A stretch of 55,083 bases of DNA from the NCBI RefSeq assembly GCF_021290985.1, contig NZ_JAJOYU010000028.1, positions 1 to 55,083 on the forward strand, in the 5' to 3' direction. The notes below the pieces were generated by a model, which saw only the letters and a list, made by a program, of their open reading frames with translations, had not been told where the DNA came from and searched no databases. Both the position numbers and the translations under genes were made by a program. Position 1 is the first letter of the stretch. Each line of letters begins with the position of its first letter. This document shows positions 9,576 through 18,091 of this stretch, in pieces. The DNA is from Rheinheimera soli. Lineage in GTDB: Bacteria > Pseudomonadota > Gammaproteobacteria > Enterobacterales > Alteromonadaceae.

Positions 9576-9604
9576 GGCCCTTGTAAAAAACAGGGGCCTT
9601 TTTT
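9576..9604 (+). terminator. Terminator/attenuator hairpin directly abutting the plsC start
   Basis: GGCCCTTG (9576-9583) pairs with CAGGGGCC (9591-9598, one wobble) around an A-rich loop. Six T residues follow (9599-9604). The plsC GTG begins at the very next base, and the only ribosome-binding site (AGGGG, 9592-9596) is inside the 3' arm. Confidence 0.7.
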
Positions 9605-10345
9605 GTGGTAGCTATTCTGCGTTTGGTGCTGGTCGCCATTTTTATTGTCTTCAGTGCCGTAGTGGGTTTGCTGATCTGTCTGGTTCGTCCTTTTTATGCC
9701 CCAAATGTGGCTTTATTTTCCAGCTGGTATGGCTGGTCCGCCTGGATCTTTGGCTTAAAAGTTGAAGTGCGCCAGGCTCCTGAAGTCACTGCTGCCATGC
9801 CTTGTGTGTTTTTAGCCAACCATCAAAATAACTACGATTTATTTACCATCAGCAAAGCCTTGTTGCCTGGCACTGTGACCATAGGTAAAAAAAGCCTGAA
9901 GTGGATCCCGTTTTTTGGTCAGCTGTATTGGCTCAGTGGCAATATTCTGATCGACAGAGCGAACAAGTCAAAAGCTGTAGGCACTATGCAAGGTGCTGTT
10001 GACCGTATAGTGCAGGACAAGGTATCGGTGTGGGTATTTCCTGAAGGCACCCGCAGTTATGGTCGTGGTTTATTGCCTTTTAAAACCGGTGCTTTTCATA
10101 TAGCGCATCAGGCCAAAGTGCCGCTGGTGCCTATTTGTATGAGCAACACCAGCAAAGTACGTTTAAACAAATGGAACAATGGCAGAGTGATTATTGAAAT
10201 CATGCCGCCTATTTATCCTGAAGCAGGAACTCCGGCCCGTGAACTGGCTGAAACAATACGGCAACAGATGGCAGATAAGATTAAGCTGCTTGATAGCGAA
10301 GTGGCAACCGACTACACTGCCGACTCATTGACTGTCACGGGGTAA
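9605..10345 (+). CDS. plsC: 1-acyl-sn-glycerol-3-phosphate acyltransferase
   Basis: 246 residues, the same size as E. coli PlsC. It transfers an acyl group to lysophosphatidic acid, giving phosphatidic acid at the inner membrane. A hydrophobic N-terminal anchor (about residues 4-28) precedes the catalytic HX4D motif (His73-Gln-Asn-Asn-Tyr-Asp78) and the glycerol-phosphate-binding FPEGTR motif (145-150). The start is a GTG; no ATG with a ribosome-binding site is available. The adjacent parC is a conserved neighbour in gammaproteobacteria. The start overlaps an attenuator-like hairpin. Confidence 0.95.
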   Translation: MVAILRLVLVAIFIVFSAVVGLLICLVRPFYAPNVALFSSWYGWSAWIFGLKVEVRQAPEVTAAMPCVFLANHQNNYDLFTISKALLPGTVTIGKKSLKWIPFFGQLYWLSGNILIDRANKSKAVGTMQGAVDRIVQDKVSVWVFPEGTRSYGRGLLPFKTGAFHIAHQAKVPLVPICMSNTSKVRLNKWNNGRVIIEIMPPIYPEAGTPARELAETIRQQMADKIKLLDSEVATDYTADSLTVTG

Positions 10346-10349
10346 TATC

Positions 10350-10751
10350 ATGGAAAACTGGCAAGAATTTACTGAAGACACCATAGCTGCATTGATGGAA
10401 GACGGCAGCGATCCGGATGCGGAATACACCATCGAACACCATTTTTACCATGAAGATTTTGCCCGCTTAGAAAAACTGGCTGTTGAAGTCTTTAAATTAG
10501 GTTACGAAGTTACAGACGCCGAAGAAGTCGAATTTGAAGAAGGCGGCACCGCCTGGGTATTCGACGCTATTCGTGAACAATCTCTGGACGGCGGCAGCAT
10601 TACAGCAGATGCGATCAAACTGGAAGCCTTAGCGCAGAAGTTTGGCGTAGAATACGACGGCTGGGGCACCTATTTTGAAGGTGGTGAAGACGAAGACGGC
10701 GAAGACTTCGATGATGACGAAGACGACGGCGACGAAGCTCCACGCCATTAA
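10350..10751 (+). CDS. rraB: Regulator of ribonuclease E activity B
   Basis: 133 residues matching RraB, which binds RNase E and changes degradosome composition and activity. The family hallmarks are clear: EDGSDPDAEYTIEHHF near residues 17-32, FKLGYEVTDAEE near 48-59, KFGVEYDGWGTYFE near 91-104, and a highly acidic Asp/Glu tail. It starts four bases after plsC with a GGGGTAAT ribosome-binding site, so the two are co-transcribed. A strong terminator follows. Confidence 0.95.
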   Translation: MENWQEFTEDTIAALMEDGSDPDAEYTIEHHFYHEDFARLEKLAVEVFKLGYEVTDAEEVEFEEGGTAWVFDAIREQSLDGGSITADAIKLEALAQKFGVEYDGWGTYFEGGEDEDGEDFDDDEDDGDEAPRH

Positions 10752-10800
10752 GTAAAACCTGTTTTTACCTATTTAGATCTCTACTCTGTTGGGATCAAAC

Positions 10801-10832
10801 AAAAAGGCCAAAGCGAAAGCTCTGGCCTTTTT
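10801..10832 (+). terminator. Rho-independent terminator after rraB
   Basis: AAAAAGGCCA (10801-10810) and TGGCCTTTTT (10823-10832) form a perfect 10-bp stem ending in a T-run. It ends the plsC-rraB transcript. Confidence 0.9.
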
Positions 10833-10910
10833 CTATTACAGTCTTATATTTCCTTTTAGTATAACCTTGCTACTTTAAAGTATTTTAAGTTATTAATTAG
10901 CTCTGCTTTA

Positions 10911-10925
10911 ATGTCTTAAAGACAT
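10911..10925. promoter_or_regulatory. Perfect dyad upstream of the YezD-like gene
   Basis: ATGTCTT-A-AAGACAT is a perfect 7-1-7 palindrome located 13 bases before the AAGGAG ribosome-binding site of the gene at 10951. It could be an operator or a translation-blocking hairpin. No regulator is assigned. Confidence 0.4.
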
Positions 10926-10950
10926 ATAGATGTCCTTAAGGAGAACAGAT

Positions 10951-11112
10951 ATGGCGGCAAAAGAAGTGTCTGCAGATTTGCTGAACCAACTGCTCGATAA
11001 ACTGGAAAAGCTGGTTGGCCGGGTAGAGTTTGGTTCTATTGAACTGGTGTTTCATCAGGGTAAATTAGTGCAGCTGGAAAAAAACGAAAAATTACGTCTG
11101 GATAAACCCTAG
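10951..11112 (+). CDS. YezD-like small protein (DUF2292)
   Basis: A 53-residue protein whose core (VGRVEFGSIELVFHQGKLVQLEKNEKLRL) fits the DUF2292/YezD family of small beta-rich proteins. Family members are often found beside sulfate-assimilation genes, and cysA follows here. The biochemical role is unknown. The ATG at 10951 is preferred over an in-frame ATG at 10930 because AAGGAG sits at 10938-10943. A perfect dyad lies just upstream. Confidence 0.75.
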   Translation: MAAKEVSADLLNQLLDKLEKLVGRVEFGSIELVFHQGKLVQLEKNEKLRLDKP

Positions 11113-11167
11113 CCTGAAATGGTTCAGACTGTTTCCCTCAGTGAACCTACTTACCCAATTTCCACCA

Positions 11168-11199
11168 ACTTCAGCGCACCGGACCACCGGATCTGAAGT
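11168..11199 (+). promoter_or_regulatory. Hairpin in the cysA leader
   Basis: ACTTCAG (11168-11174) pairs with CTGAAGT (11193-11199). Between them two CCGG blocks can pair as an inner stem. The hairpin lies about 60 bases before the cysA ATG. The T-run needed for termination is absent, so the function is uncertain. Confidence 0.4.
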
Positions 11200-11259
11200 G
11201 ATGTTGAGCCACTAACAGCAAAGGCTGTGCTGGCTGCAACCTGAACTCAGAGCGCTACC

Positions 11260-12324
11260 ATGAGCATCCGTATAGACCAGATCAATAAAAAATTTGGCGA
11301 CTTTGTTGCCGTCGATAATGTCAGTTTATCCATTCAGACCGGCGAATTAACCGCCTTACTTGGCCCTTCAGGCTCAGGTAAAACCAGTTTGTTACGTATT
11401 ATTGCCGGCTTAGAGCAAGCCGACAGTGGCAGCATCCATTTTGATGATCTGGATATCAGTGGGCGCCATGTGTCAGAACGTGGTGTAGGTTTTGTGTTTC
11501 AGCACTATGCGCTGTTTAAACATATGACAGTCTATGAAAACGTGGCTTTTGGTTTGACAGTGAAACCAAAAAAGCAGCGTCCTTCGCCGGAGCTTATCCG
11601 TAAAAAAGTGCAGCATTTGCTAGAGCTGGTGCAACTGGATTGGACGGCCGATCGCTATCCTTCTCAGCTCTCCGGTGGTCAGCGTCAACGTATTGCTTTA
11701 GCTCGTGCTTTAGCCGTAGAGCCAAAAGTGCTGCTGCTGGATGAGCCCTTTGGCGCTTTAGATGCCAAGGTCAGGGCTGAATTGCGTCGCTGGTTGCGGC
11801 GGCTGCATGATGAAATTCATGTCACCAGCGTGTTTGTGACTCATGACCAGGAAGAAGCGCTGGAAGTGGCGGACAAAATAGTAGTAATGAACAAAGGCCG
11901 CATTGAGCAACAAGGTTCACCAGAGCAGGTGTACGACAACCCGGCCAATCCTTTTGTTTATGAATTTTTAGGTAATGTAAACCTGTTCCATGCCCGTGTT
12001 AAGCAAGGCAAAGCCGAAATTGGCCAGTTGTCTGTTGCTTCGCCGGAATTTACCAACGAACAGGAAGAAAGTGGTTTTGCTTATGTGCGACCACATGAAA
12101 TTGATCTGTTGCTCAACCCTGCTGACGAAGCGCTGGAAGCCAAAGTAGACTTGATTACCATAGTAGGCCCCAATGTCAGGCTGGAATTAGTAGCTAAAGA
12201 CAGCCAGCAACTTATTCATGTGGAGCTGGCTCGGGATCGTTTTAAACAACTGGGTTTATCATTGGGGCAACAAGCCTGGGTTAAGCCGCGTTACAGTAAA
12301 GTGTTTTTGGGTGAAGGTATTTAG
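11260..12324 (+). CDS. cysA: Sulfate/thiosulfate ABC transporter ATP-binding protein
   Basis: 354 residues. It provides ATP hydrolysis for the CysTW permease. The Walker A motif is GPSGSGKTS (35-43), the signature is LSGGQRQR (137-144) and Walker B is VLLLDEP (157-163), followed by a switch His in FVTHDQEE. The C-terminal 110 residues form the TOBE-type regulatory domain typical of CysA (KVFLGEG end). It is separated from the sbp-cysT-cysW operon, which lies about 6 kb downstream on the opposite strand. In E. coli all are in one operon. Confidence 0.95.
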   Translation: MSIRIDQINKKFGDFVAVDNVSLSIQTGELTALLGPSGSGKTSLLRIIAGLEQADSGSIHFDDLDISGRHVSERGVGFVFQHYALFKHMTVYENVAFGLTVKPKKQRPSPELIRKKVQHLLELVQLDWTADRYPSQLSGGQRQRIALARALAVEPKVLLLDEPFGALDAKVRAELRRWLRRLHDEIHVTSVFVTHDQEEALEVADKIVVMNKGRIEQQGSPEQVYDNPANPFVYEFLGNVNLFHARVKQGKAEIGQLSVASPEFTNEQEESGFAYVRPHEIDLLLNPADEALEAKVDLITIVGPNVRLELVAKDSQQLIHVELARDRFKQLGLSLGQQAWVKPRYSKVFLGEGI

Positions 12325-12344
12325 TTGACCACTTCACTGAAATG

Positions 12345-13124
12345 CTAACTGAATAAGTTATTGAAGTCAGAGTAATTTAAAGCTTTATCTGCAAGCAGTC
12401 CCGGCTGCAAAAAACTCTGTACAGCTTGCAGATAAGCCTGATAACTCTGCAGAAATAAAGCCGGTCCAGCACTTAGGCGCTTCACTCCTGCTTCAGTTAA
12501 ATTCTCAACAGTTGCAGCGTCCGGCCAGCCCATTAAGTTCAGCGGCAAACTGCTATGCTGGCTCAATTTTTTCGCCACAGCTAAATCCGTTAATCCCGGT
12601 ACAAAAGCGCCATCAGCCCCAGCCTCTTGATACAAAGCCAATCGTCTGAGGCACTCTGTAATAGCTTCTGGCCCTGTAGCCAATTGCGCCAGATAAATAT
12701 CAGTTCTGGCATTGATAAACAAAGCTCGCTCGTTTAAAAGGCGACGACAAGCGCAGATCTTTGCGCATAAGAGTTGCGGCTCTGCGGTCCCGTCTTCCAT
12801 ATTAATACCTGCCACACCCAGCTCTGCCAGTTGTACTGCCAGATCCGCAACGTGCGTTGGATCTTCGCTATAGCCTTGTTCTATATCCACGGTCAAAGGG
12901 ATTTGCACAACGCGCAGTATGCGCTGCACCGCAGCCAGCAATTCGGCGACAGGAAGCTGCTGGCCATCAGCGTAACCCAAAGACCAGGCTAAAGCTGCGC
13001 TGGATGTGCCGATGGCTTTGACACCTTGCTGCTGCGCTAAGACGGCACTGGCCGGATCCCAGATAGTGGGTAAGATCAAAGGGACATGTTGTTGGTGCAG
13101 TTGTTGAAAGTATGAGGCGGGCAT
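12345..13124 (-). CDS. Isocitrate lyase / PEP mutase superfamily enzyme
   Basis: About 259 residues with the PEP-mutase TIM-barrel pattern: TIWDPASAVLAQQQGVKAIGTSSAALAWSLGY at the N-terminus, VDIEQGY (metal-ligand strand), GINMEDG, NARTDIYL, GADGAFVPG and a C-terminal helical swap segment. Family members cleave or rearrange C-C or C-P bonds of oxaloacetate-like substrates. The KKCGH catalytic loop of isocitrate lyase is not seen, so true ICL activity is unlikely and the substrate is unknown. The ATG at 13124 with AGGA upstream is preferred over a TTG at 13142. Confidence 0.85.
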   Translation of the reverse strand: MPASYFQQLHQQHVPLILPTIWDPASAVLAQQQGVKAIGTSSAALAWSLGYADGQQLPVAELLAAVQRILRVVQIPLTVDIEQGYSEDPTHVADLAVQLAELGVAGINMEDGTAEPQLLCAKICACRRLLNERALFINARTDIYLAQLATGPEAITECLRRLALYQEAGADGAFVPGLTDLAVAKKLSQHSSLPLNLMGWPDAATVENLTEAGVKRLSAGPALFLQSYQAYLQAVQSFLQPGLLADKALNYSDFNNLFS

Positions 13125-13271
13125 GATGCTTATCCTGTTCAAAAAGAAGACCTCATACTAAAGAGCCTTTGGGGTTTTGTCTGGCCAGTTCCGGTACTGA
13201 ACAGCAAATTCCGCTGATCTAGTCGCAACAACGTTCCCGACAGTTGCGACATACCGTCCTTCCATGGACAT

Positions 13272-13295
13272 AAAAAAGGCAGCCGAAGCTGCCTT
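13272..13295 (-). terminator. Terminator of the TonB receptor gene
   Basis: AAGGCAGC (13276-13283) and GCTGCCTT (13288-13295) form an 8-bp stem with a CGAA loop. On the minus strand a six-T run follows, about 20 bases beyond the receptor stop codon. Confidence 0.9.
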
Positions 13296-13312
13296 GGTGA
13301 TGCTGTAATCTC

Positions 13313-15715
13313 TTAGAAGCGATAACTCAGATCGGCATAATAAGAGCCGCCGTTGAAGCCAAAAGGAGCATTGGTGTTCGGGTAAATAAAGATCCCATTG
13401 AAGCTGTTGATCGTCGGTTGTTTATCCGGATAAGTATCAAACAGGTTGTTGGCACCAAAACCAAAACGTAATTGATCCGTCAACTCATAATGGAAGGTGA
13501 TATCCACTGTGGTTTTGCCGCTGTAGGTTTTATCTCCTGTGGCATAACCAATAGTGTAAGGGCCAAAGTAGTTCAGCCTCAGGTTGGTTTGCAGCTGTTT
13601 ATAATCTTGCGTCAAGCTCCAGACTGCACCTTTGTTTGGGTTGGCTTTGGTTAAGCGTACCTGTTCAACCCGGTCAAAAAGTTTGGTTTCCAGGCCATCC
13701 AGCAAGGCAGGAACCCGAATCGCATCTATGTTGGTATCGTTGTATTGAGCGCTGAATGAGGTTTTCCATTCGCCCCATAAACCTGCATCCCACTGATAGG
13801 CGGCTACAGCTTCCAGACCCTGAGTGGTGGTATCCACTGCGTTGGTAAAGAAGCGCACAGAGTTTGCTCCCGAGTCTCCCAGAATTTCCGCTAAGGCAGC
13901 ACTGTCGGCCCGGCCAACACTGCCTGTTAGTATCACGCGGTCGTCCAGTTCAATACGGTAAGCGTCCAGCGTAAAGCTAAAACCATCGTCGCCCTGAAAG
14001 GTAATACCTGCGCTGAAACTTAAGGCCGACTCAGCTTGTAAATCGCCCTGGCCTATAGCGCGGGTGACGGCTGAAATATTATTAAAAGTACCGGACTCAG
14101 TTGGAGTCAGTACACCGGTTTGTGGATCGGCCACAAAAAGCGTCGACAGGTTAGAGAAATACAGTTGCTGCACACTAGGGGCACGGAACGCATCGTTTGC
14201 TGTGGCGCGCACTGCCCATTGCTCAGTCAGTTGATAACGGCCAGACAGTTTCCAACTGGTGTCGCTGCCAAAGTCGGAATAGTCTTCCTGGCGCAGTGCT
14301 GCACCCCAGGTGAAATCATCGGTCAGGGCGTTTTCCAGTTCCAGATACAGCGCAGTATTGTGGCGCGATTCATCCACTTCTGACTCTGGCGTAAAACCAC
14401 CAAAACCCTGAATACCACCGGCTTTATTCTGATAACCATAATTGCGCCATGACAGCTCTTCACCAGCATTGATCTGGTAGCTGTTATGACGGCGGCTGAG
14501 GCCTGCAGACACCACCAGTTCTGAGTCGTTGATAAAGCTGTATCTTTTGCTGGCATCTATATTGAAGTTTTGCTCGGCATTCACCAGTTCACCGGCATAA
14601 GCGCTGGTTGGGCTGTTTGGGCCAAAAGACGCGTTCAGCGAATTATTGACATAATATTTGAAGCTGCTTTCGCCTGTGCCTGCAGACAAATCCAACCGCC
14701 AGTCGGCGACATCAAATTTAACACCAGCAGTGAAAGAGTAATCGCCTGATTCAGGGGCTATTTCCGGCAGATAACCGTCAGGGTAAATTTCCGGGATATT
14801 ACGGGCATCTTTCGCTATACGATAAAAGGCGCCAGAAGCTGACTCTCTGTGGCTGGCGCCACCAAAGGCATACCATTCTGTAGTGCCGTGTTCGTAACCA
14901 GCATTAATAAATACAGACTCTTGCTTAAATGCGGCATCACCCACTTTATGGCTCAAGCGGTTAAAGCTGGCTTCACGTGGGTCGGGTGCGCCGTTAATAG
15001 GGTTGTATTGTTCACGGGGATCTAAACCTGCTCTGTTGGTGCCGTTTTTGTGTTGCTGTTCAACACTGAAGTTGACAAAACCTGTGTCGGCAAAACGAAA
15101 GCTTGAATTCAGCGATGCTTTGTAGTATTCGCCGTCGCCTTCATAAGTCTGGCCAGCGCTGGCTGCGATTTCACCTGAGCCCGCCTGATCTTTCAGCACT
15201 ATGTTAATGACGCCTGCAATAGCATCCGAACCATATTGAGCCGCGGCGCCGTCACGCAGTACTTCAATACGTTTAATCGCAGAGACAGGGATAGTATTCA
15301 GATCCACGTTTGAACTGCCACGGCCCATAGTGCCGTTCAGGTGAACCAAAGCTGTGCCGTGCCGTCTTTTACCATTGACCAATACCAGAGTATGGTCGGG
15401 AGACAAACCACGTAAGCTGGCTGGTTTTACTGCATCTGAACCATCAGTAATAGAAGATGTTGGGAAATTAAAGCTTGGAACCAACATTTGCAGCGCTTTT
15501 GCGGTTTCCAGCGCTCCTGTACCTGCCAGTTGAGCTTCATCAATAATATCGACTGGTGAGCTGGTTTCAGTGGCTGAGCGCACAGATAAGCGGCTGCCAA
15601 TAACAGAAATTTTTTCTACGTCGGCCTGCGCCTGTTGCGCCAGAGTGCTACCGCTATAAGTGCCGCTGATCAGTGCCAAAGTAATAGCTGAGGCCAGTGG
15701 GGTGTTTATCGTCAT
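13313..15715 (-). CDS. TonB-dependent outer-membrane receptor
   Basis: 800 residues. A signal peptide (cleavage near STLA-QQA) is followed by a TonB-box-like segment (VEKISVIGSR) and a plug domain (about 50-170, with LRGLSPDHTLVLVNGKRRH and IERIEVLRDGAAAQYGSDAIAGVINI). A 22-strand barrel ends in the aromatic YADLSYRF. It imports a scarce, probably large substrate using TonB energy. The substrate cannot be read from the sequence. The start ATG has AGGATTTAGC upstream. The transcript may include a short leader peptide and terminator at 15823-15966. Confidence 0.93.
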   Translation of the reverse strand: MTINTPLASAITLALISGTYSGSTLAQQAQADVEKISVIGSRLSVRSATETSSPVDIIDEAQLAGTGALETAKALQMLVPSFNFPTSSITDGSDAVKPASLRGLSPDHTLVLVNGKRRHGTALVHLNGTMGRGSSNVDLNTIPVSAIKRIEVLRDGAAAQYGSDAIAGVINIVLKDQAGSGEIAASAGQTYEGDGEYYKASLNSSFRFADTGFVNFSVEQQHKNGTNRAGLDPREQYNPINGAPDPREASFNRLSHKVGDAAFKQESVFINAGYEHGTTEWYAFGGASHRESASGAFYRIAKDARNIPEIYPDGYLPEIAPESGDYSFTAGVKFDVADWRLDLSAGTGESSFKYYVNNSLNASFGPNSPTSAYAGELVNAEQNFNIDASKRYSFINDSELVVSAGLSRRHNSYQINAGEELSWRNYGYQNKAGGIQGFGGFTPESEVDESRHNTALYLELENALTDDFTWGAALRQEDYSDFGSDTSWKLSGRYQLTEQWAVRATANDAFRAPSVQQLYFSNLSTLFVADPQTGVLTPTESGTFNNISAVTRAIGQGDLQAESALSFSAGITFQGDDGFSFTLDAYRIELDDRVILTGSVGRADSAALAEILGDSGANSVRFFTNAVDTTTQGLEAVAAYQWDAGLWGEWKTSFSAQYNDTNIDAIRVPALLDGLETKLFDRVEQVRLTKANPNKGAVWSLTQDYKQLQTNLRLNYFGPYTIGYATGDKTYSGKTTVDITFHYELTDQLRFGFGANNLFDTYPDKQPTINSFNGIFIYPNTNAPFGFNGGSYYADLSYRF

Positions 15716-15822
15716 GCTAAATCCTTTCTTTGATAATGCTGTAGCGGAATGATACCGAATCTTTTATGTAAGTATTTCAATAAATTGTGATTGAATATTT
15801 CAAATAGATATAAATGTTTTGT

Positions 15823-15854
15823 AAAAAAAGCCCCGCCGAAAAGTTGGTGGGGCT
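15823..15854 (-). terminator. Rho-independent terminator between a small ORF and the TonB receptor
   Basis: On the minus strand AGCCCCACC pairs with GGCGGGGCT (one wobble) across an eight-base loop, and a seven-T run follows. It lies about 110 bases upstream of the receptor start and 23 bases beyond the small ORF, which suggests attenuation or a separate short transcript. Confidence 0.8.
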
Positions 15855-15876
15855 ATATAGGGGGTAGTCACTTAAG

Positions 15877-15966
15877 TCAAAAAAGACTGTGGACCACAAG
15901 CAACAGGACAAGGAATAGAACGTAGCTGGGGTGGTACATCCTGTACCCTACGAATTTCAAATCCAT
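15877..15966 (-). CDS. Putative 29-residue hydrophobic leader/small membrane peptide
   Basis: The ORF starts MDLKFVGYRMYHPSYV and continues into a run of about 10 Leu/Val residues ending VVHSLF. It has basic and aromatic residues at the N-terminus and a short transmembrane-like helix at the C-terminus. It is followed by a strong terminator, then by the TonB receptor on the same strand. The ribosome-binding site is weak (GGTTGTTGA). It may be a leader peptide, an independent small membrane protein, or chance. I do not recognise a family. Confidence 0.4.
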   Translation of the reverse strand: MDLKFVGYRMYHPSYVLFLVLLLVVHSLF

Positions 15967-16200
15967 TCAACAACCAGAGTGGCTGCCGCTTCTCGCTGAC
16001 ACTGAGTTGCGGCAACAGCTTCAATCTATTAGATCAAAACGTTCGTGTAAACTGTATTTGTATTCCAAAAATGAATATCATATTTTAGCTACAACAAAAA
16101 TCAACGCCTTGCTCCTTTTGGTTCTTGCTTAGAACAGAACTGAATAGGTCGGAACAGGCACAGCCTCTATACTGGCGACCTTTACAGTGCGGAATTAGTT

Positions 16201-17490
16201 ATGAAAAACATCAATTTAAAATTAGCCCTCTGGCAGCAGGTGGTACTTGCTCTGGTGTTGGGAGTGATCGCAGGTTTAGTCTTAGGCGGCGATGCTTTGG
16301 TATTAAAACCTCTGGGTACCGCCTATATCAATGCCATTAGAATGTTGGTGATCCCGCTGGTGTTTTTTAGCCTGATTTTGAGTATCACCTCACTGGGGCA
16401 AGGCAAAGGCTTAGGTCGAATTGCTAGTAAAACTGTGGGTTTGTTTTTACTGACAGCCTTGATTGCCAGCCTGATAGGCCTTGGTGTTGGCACCGCCTTT
16501 CAATTTGAAACCGGCCAAAACTTAGTGGCGGCACAAGTCACTGAAAAAGTCATACCTCCTGTCAGTCAGGTGTTAGTGGATTTAATACCAGCCAATCCTA
16601 TTGCCGCTATGGCTCAGGGCCAGGTTTTACCTGTGATGTTATTTGCTATTTTGTTGGGACTGGCGCTGCGTAATATTGGTGAAAAGGGCACTGCCATGCT
16701 TTCTGTGGTGCGCTCTGGTGCTGATATGATGTTTGAAGTCACCCGCCTGGTGCTGCTGTTTACTCCTGTGGGTGTTTTTGGTTTGATGGCCTGGGTGGTT
16801 GGCACTTATGGCTTAGAAATGCTGCTGCCGCTGGGTAAGTTTATTCTGGCTATTTATGTCGGCTGTTTGCTACATATCAGCCTGACCTATGGCGGTTTTG
16901 TGCACTTTTTCAGTTCAATGAAAGTCACAGACTACTTTAAAGCTATCTTCCCCGTACAACTGGTTGCCTTTAGCACCTGCTCCAGTTATGCCTCCTTACC
17001 TGCCAGCTACAAAGCTGTGACTGAAGATCTGAAAGTCTCCAAAGACTATGCCGGTTTTGTATTGCCTTTAGGCTCAACCATTAATATGGATGGTTGTGGT
17101 GGTATTTATCCTGCTATAGCCGCTATTTTTATTGCCAGCTTATACGGCATTGAACTGCAGTTTATTGATTATCTGTTGATTGTCGGCACTGCTACTTTGG
17201 CGTCGTTAGGCACTGCTGGTGTACCAGGCACTGCGCTGGTGATGCTGACAGTTACTTTATCTGTAGTAGGTTTACCGCTGGAAGGTATTGCTTTTATTGC
17301 AGCCATAGACCGTATTATCGATATGGCCCGCACTACTACTAATGTTACAGGCGATACCATGGTGGCTTTAGTTATTGCAGAGCAGGAAGGCTTACTGACA
17401 AAAGACCTAGTTACAGATGACCTAAAAGACGACAGCGCTTTTGCAAAAGCGCTGGCAGATACACCAGTTAGCTGCGAAATCCGCAGCTAA
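16201..17490 (+). CDS. Dicarboxylate/amino acid:cation symporter (DAACS/SDF family)
   Basis: 429 residues with eight or more hydrophobic helices and two re-entrant loops, as in GltP/DctA. Diagnostic segments are the serine-rich hairpin CSSYASLPASYKAV (about 260-273), the NMDGCGGIYPAIAAIFIASLYG helix (about 299-320) and GTAGVPGTALVM followed by the DRIIDMARTTTNVTGD substrate-binding helix. It should import C4-dicarboxylates or acidic amino acids with Na+ or H+ at the inner membrane. The Asp-Arg pair does not allow a choice between glutamate and dicarboxylate. The ATG at 16201 has a weak GGAA upstream. Confidence 0.92.
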   Translation: MKNINLKLALWQQVVLALVLGVIAGLVLGGDALVLKPLGTAYINAIRMLVIPLVFFSLILSITSLGQGKGLGRIASKTVGLFLLTALIASLIGLGVGTAFQFETGQNLVAAQVTEKVIPPVSQVLVDLIPANPIAAMAQGQVLPVMLFAILLGLALRNIGEKGTAMLSVVRSGADMMFEVTRLVLLFTPVGVFGLMAWVVGTYGLEMLLPLGKFILAIYVGCLLHISLTYGGFVHFFSSMKVTDYFKAIFPVQLVAFSTCSSYASLPASYKAVTEDLKVSKDYAGFVLPLGSTINMDGCGGIYPAIAAIFIASLYGIELQFIDYLLIVGTATLASLGTAGVPGTALVMLTVTLSVVGLPLEGIAFIAAIDRIIDMARTTTNVTGDTMVALVIAEQEGLLTKDLVTDDLKDDSAFAKALADTPVSCEIRS

Positions 17491-17508
17491 CTGGGATATA
17501 GTCCATCT

Positions 17509-17768
17509 TTAGTGTGACTGGCCTTGGGCTAAATCTTTGGCGGCTTTGTATTCCAGTAAAGATTTTAATAACAAAGTGACTAAAGCCAGTAAGGCCAACA
17601 GGGACGAGACCGCAAAAGCGGCGGCAAACTGATATTCGTTGTACAGAATTTCAATATGCAACGGCGTTGGTTTGCTCACGGATTTTTCCTGACACCACAC
17701 TGACAGCACCAAATTCGCCCATAGCTCTGGCTAAAATTATACCTACAACAAAGATTATTTCACTCTAG
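17509..17768 (-). pseudogene. Decayed second copy of the cysW 3' end
   Basis: The reverse strand encodes HIEILYNEYQFAAAFAVSSL and the rest of the CysW C-terminus, matching residues about 225-295 of the intact CysW at 18447. DNA identity is high but clearly not perfect, so this is not a recent duplication. A five-base deletion (near 17662) shifts the frame, and homology fades by about 17768. The stop codon is retained. The copy and the real cysW flank the toxin-antitoxin pair in the same orientation. Confidence 0.85.
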
Positions 17769-17787
17769 TGTTACCACTGCCCTTGTG

Positions 17788-17816
17788 TTGCCTTATCAGT
17801 AAACTGCTGCAATAAT
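17788..17816 (+). promoter_or_regulatory. Promoter of the toxin-antitoxin pair
   Basis: TTGCCT (17788-17793) and AATAAT (17811-17816) have 17-base spacing, 36 bases before the antitoxin ATG. An imperfect TGTA...TTGTA dyad between the -10 box and the ribosome-binding site could be the autoregulatory operator. Confidence 0.55.
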
Positions 17817-17851
17817 TGTAATGACATTTGTAAATACAGGAGGGCAGGGAT

Positions 17852-18091
17852 ATGGGTAGCATCAACTTGCGTATCGACGACGACCTTAAAGCTCGTTCTT
17901 ATGCTGCGCTGGAAAAAATGGGAGTAACTCCTTCTGAGGCGCTTCGCCTTATGCTCGAGTATATTGCTGATAATGGACGCCTTCCTTTCAAGCAGACTTT
18001 GTTGAGTGATGAGGATGCCGAACTTGTTGAAGTGGTCAGAGATCGCCTACGTAATCCGAAGCCTGTACGCGTGACGCTGGATGATCTTTAA
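17852..18091 (+). CDS. RelB/DinJ-family antitoxin
   Basis: 79 residues with an N-terminal ribbon-helix-helix start (INLRIDDDLKARSYAALEKMGVTPSEALRLMLEYI) typical of RelB/DinJ antitoxins. A C-terminal region probably wraps the toxin. It has a strong AGGAGG ribosome-binding site. Its stop overlaps the toxin ATG by one base, giving translational coupling. Antitoxins of this type repress their own operon with the toxin. Confidence 0.88.
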   Translation: MGSINLRIDDDLKARSYAALEKMGVTPSEALRLMLEYIADNGRLPFKQTLLSDEDAELVEVVRDRLRNPKPVRVTLDDL

